From the NCBI RefSeq assembly GCF_000826545.1, contig NZ_CDME01000004.1, forward strand, positions 1 through 64,000: DNA of 64,000 bases. Reading direction: 5' to 3'. The DNA is from Kibdelosporangium sp. MJ126-NF4. Lineage in GTDB: Bacteria > Actinomycetota > Actinomycetes > Mycobacteriales > Pseudonocardiaceae. The translations under genes and the position numbers were made by a program. Below are positions 55,615 to 63,953 of the stretch, one piece after another. The first letter of the stretch is position 1, and each line of letters opens with the position of its first letter. The notes under the pieces are model-generated. The model was not told the DNA's origin and did no database searches. It worked only from the letters and a program-made list of their open reading frames with translations.

Positions 55615-56531
55615 GCTTCCTCCACAGCCAGTCGCCGCCCGGTCAGCGCGACGAATGCGTCTTCCAAGTTCGTCTGTTCGACCCGCAGGTCGAGCGGGAC
55701 CACGCCGTGGGCCGCCAGGGTGGTGCTGACCGCCTGCAGCAGGTTGCCGTTGCCGGTCACCACGAGCTGGCTCGCTGTCTGCGCCACGTTCGTGACCTCG
55801 GGCAATCCGGTCAGGATGTCGACGGTGAACTCGACCGACGGCCGGAACCGCAGTCGCTGCCCACCGCCGTCCACCCGGGACACCAGGCCCGCCGGGCTGT
55901 CGATGGCGACCACGCGGCCCGCGTCGACCAGGGCGAGCCGGTCGCAGAGGCGCTCGGCCTCCTCCATGAAGTGGGTGACCAGCACGACCGTCACTCCCCG
56001 GTCGCGGATCTGCTCGATCAGCTGCCAGGTGTCCCTGCGGGCCTGCGGGTCCAGGCCGGTGGTCAGCTCGTCGAGGAATGCGATCTCCGGGTTGCCGACC
56101 AGTGCCAGCGCGATCGCCAGCCGCTGTTGCTGGCCGCCGGACAGCTTCTTGAACGGCGTGTTGCGTTTGCCGTTCAGGCCGAGATCGTCAAGCAACTTGT
56201 CCCCGTTTGCCGGATTCGCGTAGAACGACGCGTAGAGGTCCATCGCCTCGGCCACTCGCATCTTCTCCGGCAGCTCGCTTTTCTGCAGCTGGACGCCGAC
56301 CCGCCTGCGTACTTCCCAACCGTCGGCGTGCGGGTCGAACCCGAGCACGGAAACGCGCCCGCTGTCCGGAGTGCGCAATCCCTCGACGCATTCGACCGTT
56401 GTTGTCTTCCCCGCGCCGTTCGGGCCGAGAATTCCAAATATCTCGCCGCGCTCGACGCTGAAGGAAACGTCGTCGACCGCCACGTGGTCGGCATATTTCT
56501 TTCGCAGGTTCGCGACCTCGATGACCGCCAT
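55611..56531 (-). CDS. ABC transporter ATP-binding protein (DrrA-like)
   Basis: A 306-residue ABC ATPase. Walker A is GILGPNGAGKTTTVECVEG, the signature LSGGQQQRLAIALAL, Walker B IAFLDELTTGLDPQARR and the H-loop LVTHFMEEAERLC. The C-terminal domain ends LRVEQTNLEDAFVALTGRRL, typical of DrrA/daunorubicin-type exporters. ATG at 56531 follows GAGGGG. With the permease it forms a two-component exporter next to the sensor kinase and response regulator at 56697-59197, probably under their control. Confidence 0.95.
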   Translation of the reverse strand: MAVIEVANLRKKYADHVAVDDVSFSVERGEIFGILGPNGAGKTTTVECVEGLRTPDSGRVSVLGFDPHADGWEVRRRVGVQLQKSELPEKMRVAEAMDLYASFYANPANGDKLLDDLGLNGKRNTPFKKLSGGQQQRLAIALALVGNPEIAFLDELTTGLDPQARRDTWQLIEQIRDRGVTVVLVTHFMEEAERLCDRLALVDAGRVVAIDSPAGLVSRVDGGGQRLRFRPSVEFTVDILTGLPEVTNVAQTASQLVVTGNGNLLQAVSTTLAAHGVVPLDLRVEQTNLEDAFVALTGRRLAVEEA

Positions 56532-56696
56532 TCCCCACTCCCCTCGAATGTGTTCGCTGTCGATGGGGAGAACGCTATTCGCGAACCGGGCCGGGGCGTA
56601 TCCGTCTGGAGCCAGACTTGGGGTGGGGCTAGCTATACCCCGCAGCTGGGCCTTTGCGTAGTGCACGACCGGCCGGCGATCGGTCAGACTGGCCAA

Positions 56697-58592
56697 ATGC
56701 TGCGCGAACATGCCATTGCCCTGGTCCGTGGGCTGGCGTTGTTCGGGTTGTCGCTGCTGGCCGCGGCGCAGAGCGTGGTCGCGCTGCTCGTGTCGTGTGT
56801 CGGCGTCATGACCGGTTTTCGGTGGGAACGGCGGCTGGTGAACCTGGTCAGACGGCTGGTGGCGCACTGGACGGGCCAGCCGATCCCGGTCCCGTACTGG
56901 CCGGAACCCGGTCCGCCGGAGCCCGATCACGACGGGTGGTATCGCTGGGGCAAGCAGCTCTACCGGCGACCCGGGCCGGTGGCGCGGATGGAACGGCTCG
57001 ACTGGCTGCTGAAGGACCCTGCCTCGCACCGGGACCACTTGTGGGCCCTGGCCGCCCCGCTGACCAGCGGGTTGACCGTTGGTCTGCCCGTCGTCGCGGT
57101 GGTGGCCGGTTTTTTCGTCCACCCTTTGGCGGGGTTGCCGATGGCCGTGACCGGGCTCGTGGTCGCGCCGTGGACGCTGCGGACCTACTGTCGGCTGACT
57201 GGCGCACTGCTGCGGCCATCGGGCCGGACCAGCCGCAACACGGTGTGGTCGTGGGTGATGGGGCGAGTGAACGTGCTTGTGAAGCTCGCCTACACAGCCG
57301 GGCTGGCGATCGTCAGTATCCCGATGGTCCTGCTGGCCGTGCCGGGACTGTCCGGAGTCCTCGGACCTCTGGCGGTCCAACGTCAGTACGCGCGGGCGTT
57401 CCTGACCATGCGCCGACGCCAGATCACGCGGTGGTCAGGCATTTCGATTGCATTGCCCTATCTGCCGATGCCGCAACCGCCGACACCACGGCCGGACGGC
57501 AAATACCAGCACGGCCGGATGCTGTACGACACGCCGCACATCCCCATGTACTCCCAGACGGTCAGGACGCTGGTCCTCGACTGTGCCAGCTGGCGCGACC
57601 TGCTCTGGCTGATCCTGGACCCGCTGGTCGCGCTGGTGCTCGCGGTCCTGCCGGTGCTCCTGGGCGTCGTCGGGTTCTTCGGCTACTTCTGGACGTGGGC
57701 GTGGTCCAGCGTCGGGAACCTCTTCGTCGACGTGGACGTCCGGGCGGGTTGGGCCTACCTGGGCGATGTCTTCCCCGCGCTGCGTGATGCCCCCGGTTGG
57801 CTCACGCCGGTCAGTGGCCTGCTCGCGGGCGTGGTGGCGCTCCTGGTGTGCCGGGCCTGCCTCACCGCGCACGGTCTCTGGAGCAGGTGGCTGCTGGGGC
57901 CGACCAGGGCGGCTGAGCTGGCACAACGGGTCGCTCACCTGCGGGAAACCCGGTCTGAGGCGACCGACGCGCAGGCTGCGGAGCTGCGCCGGATCGAGCG
58001 GGACCTGCACGACGGAGCGCAGGCCAGGTGGGTGGCCATGGGCCTGAACCTCAGCGCGGTGGAGCGCCTGATCGACCAGGACCCGGACAAAGCCAAGAAA
58101 CTGGTGGCCAACGCCCGTGACGCCTCCGCCGAGGCGCTGGTCGAGCTGCGACGGCTGGTCCGCGGCATCCTGCCGCCGGTGCTGGCCGAGCGGGGGCTCG
58201 GCGACGCCGTTCGGGCGTTGGCGCTGGACCACGCGTTGAAGGTGCACGTGGCCGTTGACCTGCCTGGCTCGCTGGACGGACCAGTCGAGGCGGCCGTGTA
58301 CTTCGCGATCAGCGAGTTGCTGACCAACGCCGCCAAGCACGGCAAGGCCGAACGGGTCAGCGTCGACCTCAGGCACGCCGACGGCAGGCTGCGGGTGACC
58401 GTGGCCGACGACGGACACGGCGGCGCGGATCCCGCCGGGGGAAGCGGCCTGCGGGGCATCGAGCGGCGACTCGCTACATTCGACGGCGTACTCACCCTGA
58501 CCAGCCCACCGGGCGGTCCGACCACCGTGACCTTGGAGGTCCCGTGCGCGTTGTCCTCGCCGAGGACCTCTACCTCCTGCGAGACGGACTGA
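56697..58592 (+). CDS. Sensor histidine kinase with duplicated membrane sensor domain
   Basis: A 631-residue kinase. Two repeat units of about 190 residues, each with a Pro-rich P-X-P-Y-X-P segment followed by DGWYRWGKQLY or DGKYQHGRMLY and two helices, form the sensor (about 40-190 and 255-400). A short coiled coil leads to HisKA_3, with phospho-His in ERDLHDGAQARWVAMGLNLS, and an HATPase domain (ISELLTNAAKHGKAE, VADDGHGGADPAGGSGLRG). ATG at 56697 is likely; GTG at 56661 is an alternative. It is divergent from the ABC exporter and overlaps the response regulator by 49 bases. Confidence 0.93.
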   Translation: MLREHAIALVRGLALFGLSLLAAAQSVVALLVSCVGVMTGFRWERRLVNLVRRLVAHWTGQPIPVPYWPEPGPPEPDHDGWYRWGKQLYRRPGPVARMERLDWLLKDPASHRDHLWALAAPLTSGLTVGLPVVAVVAGFFVHPLAGLPMAVTGLVVAPWTLRTYCRLTGALLRPSGRTSRNTVWSWVMGRVNVLVKLAYTAGLAIVSIPMVLLAVPGLSGVLGPLAVQRQYARAFLTMRRRQITRWSGISIALPYLPMPQPPTPRPDGKYQHGRMLYDTPHIPMYSQTVRTLVLDCASWRDLLWLILDPLVALVLAVLPVLLGVVGFFGYFWTWAWSSVGNLFVDVDVRAGWAYLGDVFPALRDAPGWLTPVSGLLAGVVALLVCRACLTAHGLWSRWLLGPTRAAELAQRVAHLRETRSEATDAQAAELRRIERDLHDGAQARWVAMGLNLSAVERLIDQDPDKAKKLVANARDASAEALVELRRLVRGILPPVLAERGLGDAVRALALDHALKVHVAVDLPGSLDGPVEAAVYFAISELLTNAAKHGKAERVSVDLRHADGRLRVTVADDGHGGADPAGGSGLRGIERRLATFDGVLTLTSPPGGPTTVTLEVPCALSSPRTSTSCETD

Positions 58593-59197
58593 CCCTGCTG
58601 CTGGAGGCGAACGGGTTCGACGTGGTCGCGGCGGTGTCCACCGGTCCGGAGCTGGTCAAGGCGCTCGACGAGCTCCGCCCGGACGTGGCCGTGGTGGACG
58701 TCCGGCTGCCGCCGACCTTCACCGACGAGGGCCTGCAGGCGGCGCTGGCCGCACGCCGGAAAGTGCCCGGCCTGCCGGTGCTTGTGCTGTCCCAGCACGT
58801 GGAGCAGTTGTACGCGCGGGAATTGCTGGCGGATGGCGTCGGGGCGATCGGCTATCTGCTCAAGGACCGGGTGCTCAATTCGGACCAGTTCATCGACGCG
58901 GTCCGGCGTGTGGCCGACGGCGGCACCGCGATGGACCCCGAGGTCATCTCCAAGCTGCTGGCCAGCAACGCGCGCCACGAGCCGCTCGCCGCGATCAGCC
59001 CTCGGGAACGCGAGGTGCTGGAGCTGATGGCCAGCGGCAAGTCGAACGCGGCGATCGCCGCGCAGCTGTTCGTCAGCGAGGGCGCGGTGGGCAAGCACAC
59101 CGCGAACATCTTCGCCAAGCTGCGGCTCGCGCCGTCCGACGACACCAACCGGCGGGTACTCGCCGTCCTGGCGTACCTCCACAGCACGGGAGCGTAA
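58544..59197 (+). CDS. NarL/LuxR family response regulator
   Basis: A 217-residue regulator. The receiver domain has VVLAEDLYLLRDGLTLLL with acidic pocket, the phospho-acceptor Asp in VAVVDVRLPPTFTDEG and Lys in IGYLLKDRVL. The C-terminal LuxR-type HTH is ISPREREVLELMASGKSNAA, then IAAQLFVSEGAVGKHTANIF. GTG at 58544 lies inside the 3' end of the kinase gene. The pair likely responds to a membrane-active compound and switches the adjacent exporter. Confidence 0.96.
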   Translation: MRVVLAEDLYLLRDGLTLLLEANGFDVVAAVSTGPELVKALDELRPDVAVVDVRLPPTFTDEGLQAALAARRKVPGLPVLVLSQHVEQLYARELLADGVGAIGYLLKDRVLNSDQFIDAVRRVADGGTAMDPEVISKLLASNARHEPLAAISPREREVLELMASGKSNAAIAAQLFVSEGAVGKHTANIFAKLRLAPSDDTNRRVLAVLAYLHSTGA

Positions 59198-59204
59198 GGC
59201 CTGG

Positions 59205-59813
59205 TCAGAGGCGGTGGCGCAATTCCGCGGCCAGGACCGCGGCCTGGGTGCGCCTGCGCAGGCCGAGCTTGCCGAGCACGCTGGAGACGTAGTTCTTGAC
59301 CGTCTTCTCCGCCAGGTTGAGCCGCTCCGCGATCTGCCGGTTGGTCAGGCCCTCGCCGATCAGCCGCAGCACCGACCGCTCGCGCCTGGTCAGCGCGTGC
59401 AGCGGGTCGTGGACCTGCTCGGGCTGCTGGTCCTGCGACAGCCGCCCGCCCGCGCCGACGATCCTGATCGCGCTGGTCAGCTCGGCGCCGGCGACGTGTT
59501 TGGGCACGACTCCGGCGGCGCCGGCCGCCATGGCCGCGGTCATGGTCTCGGGGTCGACGAACGGGGTCAGCATCAGGCACCGCACCTCGGGACAGCGCAA
59601 CTGCAGGTCCCGGCAGAGCTGGACGCCGTCGCCGTCGGGCAGCCGGACGTCCAGGACGGCCACGTCCGGTAAGTGCTCGGGGACCTGGGCCAACGCCTCG
59701 ACCACGGTGCCTGCCTGGCCGACCACGTGCATGTCGGTCTCGTCGGCCAGCAGCGACACGAGGCCGCGCCGGACCAGTTCATGGTCGTCGACGATGAAGA
59801 CGCTGGTTGTCAC
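59205..59813 (-). CDS. Orphan NarL/DevR-like response regulator
   Basis: A 202-residue response regulator with receiver motifs FIVDDHELVRRGLVSLLA, VAVLDVRLPDGDGVQL (phospho-Asp) and GVVPKHVAGAEL (Lys), and a LuxR HTH (LTRRERSVLRLIGEGLTNRQ, IAERLNLAEKTVKNYVSSVL). It resembles the DevR/DosR group. No kinase is next to it, so it is an orphan or is served by a kinase elsewhere. The region directly upstream of its GTG start holds three strong hairpins. It is convergent with the RR at 58544 (seven-base gap). Confidence 0.93.
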   Translation of the reverse strand: MTTSVFIVDDHELVRRGLVSLLADETDMHVVGQAGTVVEALAQVPEHLPDVAVLDVRLPDGDGVQLCRDLQLRCPEVRCLMLTPFVDPETMTAAMAAGAAGVVPKHVAGAELTSAIRIVGAGGRLSQDQQPEQVHDPLHALTRRERSVLRLIGEGLTNRQIAERLNLAEKTVKNYVSSVLGKLGLRRRTQAAVLAAELRHRL

Positions 59814-60336
59814 GGTGTCTGCCGGTGGATCGTCGGTGCGCCGCGCAGCACGTTCACACGTGCCGCGCGGCGCACCCGCGCCCGGCCGAGCGACGCGGCC
59901 CTGCCCCGCGTCGCTCGACCGCCGGTGCTGTCAGCACCGGGGGCTCTGTGCGGTAGACCCGCGCAAGGTACTACGCGACGACTCCGCGGTGACGGAATTC
60001 TGTCGATCAAAATAACCGCAAAAGAATTCAACCTCACCGGATCCGGACCGAGTCGCAACGTCTCCCACGCTAAGTTTTTCGTTTGAGGGCGCCCCATCTG
60101 ACCGAGGTTCACTCGAATGGCGGAAGTTAGGCAACACCGTACCGCCGTTACAGTGAAACGCTCGATAACAGGTTGAGATTCTCACCACATGGGACACGGG
60201 CCGAATGGCCCTCCCGGCCCCGTGTCACGAGGTAGATGCTTCCTTCGAAACACAGAAGAAATATGTTCGAATAACAACTACTCGACATCGAGACGGCCCT
60301 GCGCTGGACGCGCGTCGGCCGATCGGGGGTGTGGTA
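59814..60336. other. 523-bp intergenic region between the orphan regulator and sigma factor
   Basis: No gene is convincing. Three perfect or near-perfect hairpins occupy 59835-59940 next to the regulator. The next 250 bases (about 59990-60300) are unusually rich in A+T and probably hold promoters for both divergent genes. Short frames in this part lack ribosome-binding sites. Confidence 0.6.
59835..59940. promoter_or_regulatory. Three consecutive hairpins upstream of the orphan regulator
   Basis: Hairpin 1 (59835-59876): 12-bp stem GGTGCGCCGCGC / GCGCGGCGCACC, an A-C mismatch, then GCACG / CGTGC around TTCACA. Hairpin 2 (59888-59916): GAGCGACGCGG / CCGCGTCGCTC with a 7-base loop. Hairpin 3 (59922-59940): CCGGTGCTG-T-CAGCACCGG. 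All lie between a minus-strand start codon and its likely promoter, so they would be in the 5' leader. Confidence 0.6.
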
Positions 60337-60843
60337 ATGCCGGTCCCGGACGCACACACGCGTACCGACGACTACTGGCAGGAGTGCATCAAGATCCGGC
60401 CGACGCTGGTCCGGATCGCCGCCCGGCGTTGCGCGGCACCGGTGGACCCCGATGACATCGTCAACGAGGCCCTGATCCGCGGGGCCGAATTCGACGACCT
60501 CGACATGAACAGGGTTGAACAGTTCCTGGTCTCCACAGTCACCCGGCTGTGCGCGGATGAGGCCAGGCGTCGCACGGTGGCCACCCGGATGGCCAACCAC
60601 CCCAGGCTCGTCCCACCATCCGCTGATGACCCGGCGGAATTCGCCTGCGACAAGGCGGAAGCACGGTGGCTGGCGATCCGGATCCTCGCGCTGCCGCGCC
60701 GCGACCGCGCACTGGTCGACATGCTGGCTGACGGCATGGGCCACAGTGAGATCGCGCGGGAGCTCGGCACGACGACGCAGGGCGCGCATTCGGCGCTCTA
60801 CCGGTTGCGCAAGCGGATCGGGGCGCATCGACCGATCGGTTGA
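60337..60843 (+). CDS. Sigma-70 family (ECF-like) RNA polymerase sigma factor
   Basis: A 168-residue protein. Region 2 is represented by RPTLVRIAARRCAAPVDPDD and IVNEALIRGAEFDDLDMNRV, and region 4 by LALPRRDRALVDMLADGMGH, then SEIARELGTTTQGAHSALYR with the HTH. ATG at 60337 follows GGGGGTG. No anti-sigma gene is adjacent. It is followed by an ABC exporter/TCS module and may belong to its regulation, but this is only positional. Confidence 0.88.
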   Translation: MPVPDAHTRTDDYWQECIKIRPTLVRIAARRCAAPVDPDDIVNEALIRGAEFDDLDMNRVEQFLVSTVTRLCADEARRRTVATRMANHPRLVPPSADDPAEFACDKAEARWLAIRILALPRRDRALVDMLADGMGHSEIARELGTTTQGAHSALYRLRKRIGAHRPIG

Positions 60844-60915
60844 TGGGCGTATCCGCCGGGAAGATGGCTGGTGAGGCGATCCGGAAACCCGCCTCCGCAA
60901 CGCATGCTGCGTGGC

Positions 60916-61818
60916 ATGTCAGTCATCGAGGTAGCCAACCTGCACAAGCGGTACCGCGACAAGATCGCGGTTGAGGACGTGTCCTTCGCCGTGGCCGAGG
61001 GTGAGATCTTCGGCATCCTCGGCCCCAACGGCGCGGGCAAGACGACCACGGTCGAGTGTGTCGCCGGGTTGCGGGTCCCCGACAGCGGCACGATCCGGGT
61101 GCTCGGAATGGACCCGCGACGCGACGCACGGGAATTGCACACCGTGCTCGGCGTGCAATTGCAGGAAAGCCAGTTGCCCGAGCGCCTGAAGGTGTGGGAA
61201 GCGCTGCACCTGTACGCGTCGTTCTATCCCGACCCGGCCGACTGGGAGCGCCTGCTCGACGACTGGGGCATGGCCAAGCAGCGCACCACCGCGTACGGCA
61301 AGCTCTCCGGCGGCCAGAAGCAGCGGCTGTTCATCATGCTCGCGCTGGTCGGACGGCCGCGCGTGGTGTTCCTCGACGAGCTGACCACCGGGCTGGACCC
61401 GCAGGCGCGCCGCGAGACGTGGGAGCTGATCGAGCGGCTGCGGCAGACCGGGGTGACGGTCGTGCTCGTCACGCACTTCATGGAGGAGGCCGAGCGGCTC
61501 TGCGACCGGCTCGCCGTGATCGACGACGGCGCGGTGGTCGCCATCGACACGCCCGGCGGCCTCGTGTCCCGGATGGACAGCCGCCAGCGGATCCGGTTCC
61601 GCGTCACCGGCCCGTTCGACGAGCGCCTGCTCGCCGCGATTCCCGAGGTCGACGAGGTGGCTCAGCAGGGCAGCCACATCGTGGTGACCGGCAGGGGCGA
61701 GCTGTTGTACGGCGTCACCGCGGTCCTCGCGCGCAACCACATCGTCGCCGCCGACCTGCGGGTCGAGCAGGCCAGTCTGGACGACGCCTTCGTCGCGCTC
61801 ACCGGCAAGCGTTTCTGA
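60916..61818 (+). CDS. ABC transporter ATP-binding protein (DrrA-like), second copy
   Basis: A 300-residue ABC ATPase closely parallel to the one at 55611-56531. Walker A is GILGPNGAGKTTTVECVAG, signature LSGGQKQRLFIMLAL, Walker B VVFLDELTTGLDPQARR and H-loop LVTHFMEEAERLC; the C-terminus LRVEQASLDDAFVALTGKRF is nearly shared. ATG at 60916 is used; ATG at 60904 would add four residues. The permease follows after 111 bases. The two systems probably arose by duplication. Confidence 0.94.
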   Translation: MSVIEVANLHKRYRDKIAVEDVSFAVAEGEIFGILGPNGAGKTTTVECVAGLRVPDSGTIRVLGMDPRRDARELHTVLGVQLQESQLPERLKVWEALHLYASFYPDPADWERLLDDWGMAKQRTTAYGKLSGGQKQRLFIMLALVGRPRVVFLDELTTGLDPQARRETWELIERLRQTGVTVVLVTHFMEEAERLCDRLAVIDDGAVVAIDTPGGLVSRMDSRQRIRFRVTGPFDERLLAAIPEVDEVAQQGSHIVVTGRGELLYGVTAVLARNHIVAADLRVEQASLDDAFVALTGKRF

Positions 61819-61874
61819 TCCTCAGGCAGACGGTTGTTGTTCGTCGTTTGCACTTCACGAAACGCCCTCGTCCT

Positions 61875-61918
61875 TCAAGCACAGCTTCATCAAAGCTGCT
61901 TCATCAAGCACAGCTTCA
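61875..61918 (+). repeat. Repeated AAGC...GCTT elements in the ATPase-permease gap
   Basis: TCAAGCACAGCTTCA occurs at 61875-61889 and 61904-61918, with a related AAAGCTGCTTCA between. Each is a small dyad AAGC-N-GCTT. They lie 12 bases upstream of the permease ribosome-binding site and may form mRNA hairpins that tune permease expression. Confidence 0.5.
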
Positions 61919-61929
61919 CAGGAGAACCC

Positions 61930-62655
61930 ATGTCCGGAACCGGCACACTCACGTTCACCGAACTCAAACTGTTCCTCAGGGACCCCGGGTCGACCATTGT
62001 GACGATCGCGCTGCCGATCGCGATCGTCGTCGTGTTCGGCGTGATCGCGAAGCCCGGCGGCGACCACGACCCGATCATGACGTACTTCCCGACCATGGCG
62101 CTCTCGTTGGGCCTCGCGCAGCTGGCGCTGAACCTGACCCCGACGACACTGGCCGGCTACCGGGAGAAGGGCATCCTGCGCCGGATGTCGACCACCCCGA
62201 TGAACCCGGCCCGGCTGCTCACCGCGCAACTGGTGATCAGCGTCGGCCTGGCGATGGTCGCGGCGGTCCTGGTCGTCCTGGTCGGCCACTTCGGCTTCGG
62301 GTTCACATTGCCGCAGCACATCGGCGGTTTCCTGGCCGCTTTCGTGCTTGGCTGCGCGGCGCTGTTCGCCGTCGGTCTGCTTGTCGCGGCGATCGCGCCC
62401 AGCGCACGAGTCGCCACCGGTATCGGCGTCGGCTTGTTCTTCGTCAGCCTGGTGTTCGGCGGGGTGTTCATGCCCGCCGAGACCTTGCCGCCGTTCCTGG
62501 TGCACGTGGGCGACTACACGCCGCTCGGCGCCGCCATGCAGTCGCTGCGCGCCAGCTGGGGTGGCACCATGCCTGAACTGCTGCACCTCACGGTGCTCGG
62601 TGGGTACACAGTGGTCGCGGGCCTGGCCGCGGCCAGGCTCTTCCGGTGGGAATGA
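61930..62655 (+). CDS. ABC-2 type transporter permease, second copy
   Basis: A 241-residue permease with six helices, shorter than its paralog (271). It shares FTELKLFLRDPGSTIVTIAL, YREKGILRRMSTTPMNPARL, GVFMPAETLPPFLVHVGDYT and the end RLFRWE. ATG at 61930 has AGGAG upstream. The stop overlaps the kinase start as ATGA, so ATPase, permease, kinase and response regulator form one operon. Export of an antimicrobial or lipid is a guess. Confidence 0.93.
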   Translation: MSGTGTLTFTELKLFLRDPGSTIVTIALPIAIVVVFGVIAKPGGDHDPIMTYFPTMALSLGLAQLALNLTPTTLAGYREKGILRRMSTTPMNPARLLTAQLVISVGLAMVAAVLVVLVGHFGFGFTLPQHIGGFLAAFVLGCAALFAVGLLVAAIAPSARVATGIGVGLFFVSLVFGGVFMPAETLPPFLVHVGDYTPLGAAMQSLRASWGGTMPELLHLTVLGGYTVVAGLAAARLFRWE

Positions 62656-63953
62656 GGGCGATGCTGCAGATCAACGAAGCGGAGGCGGCCAAGGCGCGGT
62701 GGATCTACACCGGGATCGCCTACGCCGCCCTGCTGGCGGCCGTCGCCTGGTCGGTGGTCGACGAGAAAGCCACACCGAACCTGACACCGACCTTGGCGCT
62801 GAGCGGGGCCGCGGCGGTCTGGATCGGCCTCATCGCCCGATGGTGGCCGGTCTGGCCGCGCAACCGGGTCTGGTCGGTGGTCGCGTACGTGGGCCTGGTG
62901 TCCCTGAACACCGCGCTGGTCTACAGCAGTGACGCGTTCGCGTCGTTCGTGTGGATCGGCTTCCCGTACGCGTTCGCGATCTTCCCGGCGCGATGGGCGG
63001 TGTTCGCGGTGACGGCGAACGCGATCAGCACGTTCGCCATCCAGACCAACGGAATGCGGGACTCCTCACCTTTTGTCGTGATCCTCGCTGTGGCCGGTCC
63101 GGTGATCTTCGCGGGGTGGGTCGCCGGGCTGGAGAGCGAACGGCGCAAGCGCGCGATCGGCGAGCTCACCGAGACCAACCAGCGGCTGGCCACCGCCATG
63201 GAGGAGAACGCGGGCCTGCACGCCCAACTGCTCGCGCAGGCCAGGGAGGCCGGTGTGCTGGACGAGCGTCAGCGGATGGCTCGCGAGATCCACGACACGC
63301 TCGCGCAGGAGTTGGCCGCGTTGATCCGGCAACTGCACGCGGCCAACCGGGTGCGGGAACATCCGGAGCAGTGGCAGCACCACATGGACCAGGTGCGGAT
63401 GCTCGCCGAGCGCGGCCTGTCGGAGGCGCGCCGATCCGTCCAGGCGTTGCGGCCCGCGCCGCTGGAGAAATCGCGGCTGCCGGACGCGATCGCGGAGATG
63501 GCTCGCGTGTGGAGCCAGGCCTGCGGCATGCCCGTGCAGACCGAGACGACCGGGACGCCCGAGCCGATGCTCCCGGGAATCGAGGTCGCACTGTTCCGGG
63601 TCGTGCAGGAGGCTCTGGCCAACATCGCCAAACACGCGAACGCCACCCGCGTCGGGATCACGCTGTCCTACCTGGAGGACGTGGTGCTGCTGGACGTCCG
63701 TGACGATGGCGCGGGATTTGAGCCAGGGGGGACAGCGCCCGGCGCGGACAGCGGATACGGTCTTGGCACCATGCGCCAGCGGCTGCTCGGGGTGGGTGGC
63801 ACGCTGGAGATCGAAAGCAGGCCGGGCGAGGGGACCGCGATCGGCGCCAGCGTCCCGGCCATCCGTGCCGAAGCAGGGGCCGAAGCAGGGGCCGAAGCAG
63901 GGGCCGAGGCAGGGATCGAAGCAGGGACAGCGGGCGGGACGGTGACAGGGTGA
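62652..63953 (+). CDS. Sensor histidine kinase (NarL type) with repeat tail
   Basis: A 433-residue kinase. Five or six N-terminal helices (IYTGIAYAALLAAVAW to ILAVAGPVIFAGWVAGL) form the membrane sensor. HisKA_3 has phospho-His in RMAREIHDTLAQELAALIRQ, and the HATPase has VVQEALANIAKHANATRV and VRDDGAGFEPGG with GLGTMRQRLLGVGG. The tail is a 12-bp tandem repeat giving A-E-A-G units. ATG at 62652 overlaps the permease stop as ATGA; ATG at 62661 and GTG at 62646 are alternatives. The stop overlaps the response regulator start as GTGA. Confidence 0.93.
   Translation: MRAMLQINEAEAAKARWIYTGIAYAALLAAVAWSVVDEKATPNLTPTLALSGAAAVWIGLIARWWPVWPRNRVWSVVAYVGLVSLNTALVYSSDAFASFVWIGFPYAFAIFPARWAVFAVTANAISTFAIQTNGMRDSSPFVVILAVAGPVIFAGWVAGLESERRKRAIGELTETNQRLATAMEENAGLHAQLLAQAREAGVLDERQRMAREIHDTLAQELAALIRQLHAANRVREHPEQWQHHMDQVRMLAERGLSEARRSVQALRPAPLEKSRLPDAIAEMARVWSQACGMPVQTETTGTPEPMLPGIEVALFRVVQEALANIAKHANATRVGITLSYLEDVVLLDVRDDGAGFEPGGTAPGADSGYGLGTMRQRLLGVGGTLEIESRPGEGTAIGASVPAIRAEAGAEAGAEAGAEAGIEAGTAGGTVTG
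63867..63926 (+). repeat. 12-bp tandem repeat in kinase C-terminus
   Basis: Five units of GCCGAAGCAGGG (63867, 63879, 63891, 63903, 63915); the first three are identical, the fourth has one change and the fifth two. They encode Ala-Glu-Ala-Gly steps. The unit is a multiple of three, so changes in copy number keep the frame. Confidence 0.85.

Noticed and set aside
59931..60197. Possible 88-residue minus-strand gene
   Set aside because: It lies in A+T-rich promoter-like sequence and ends inside a hairpin. No protein-like pattern.
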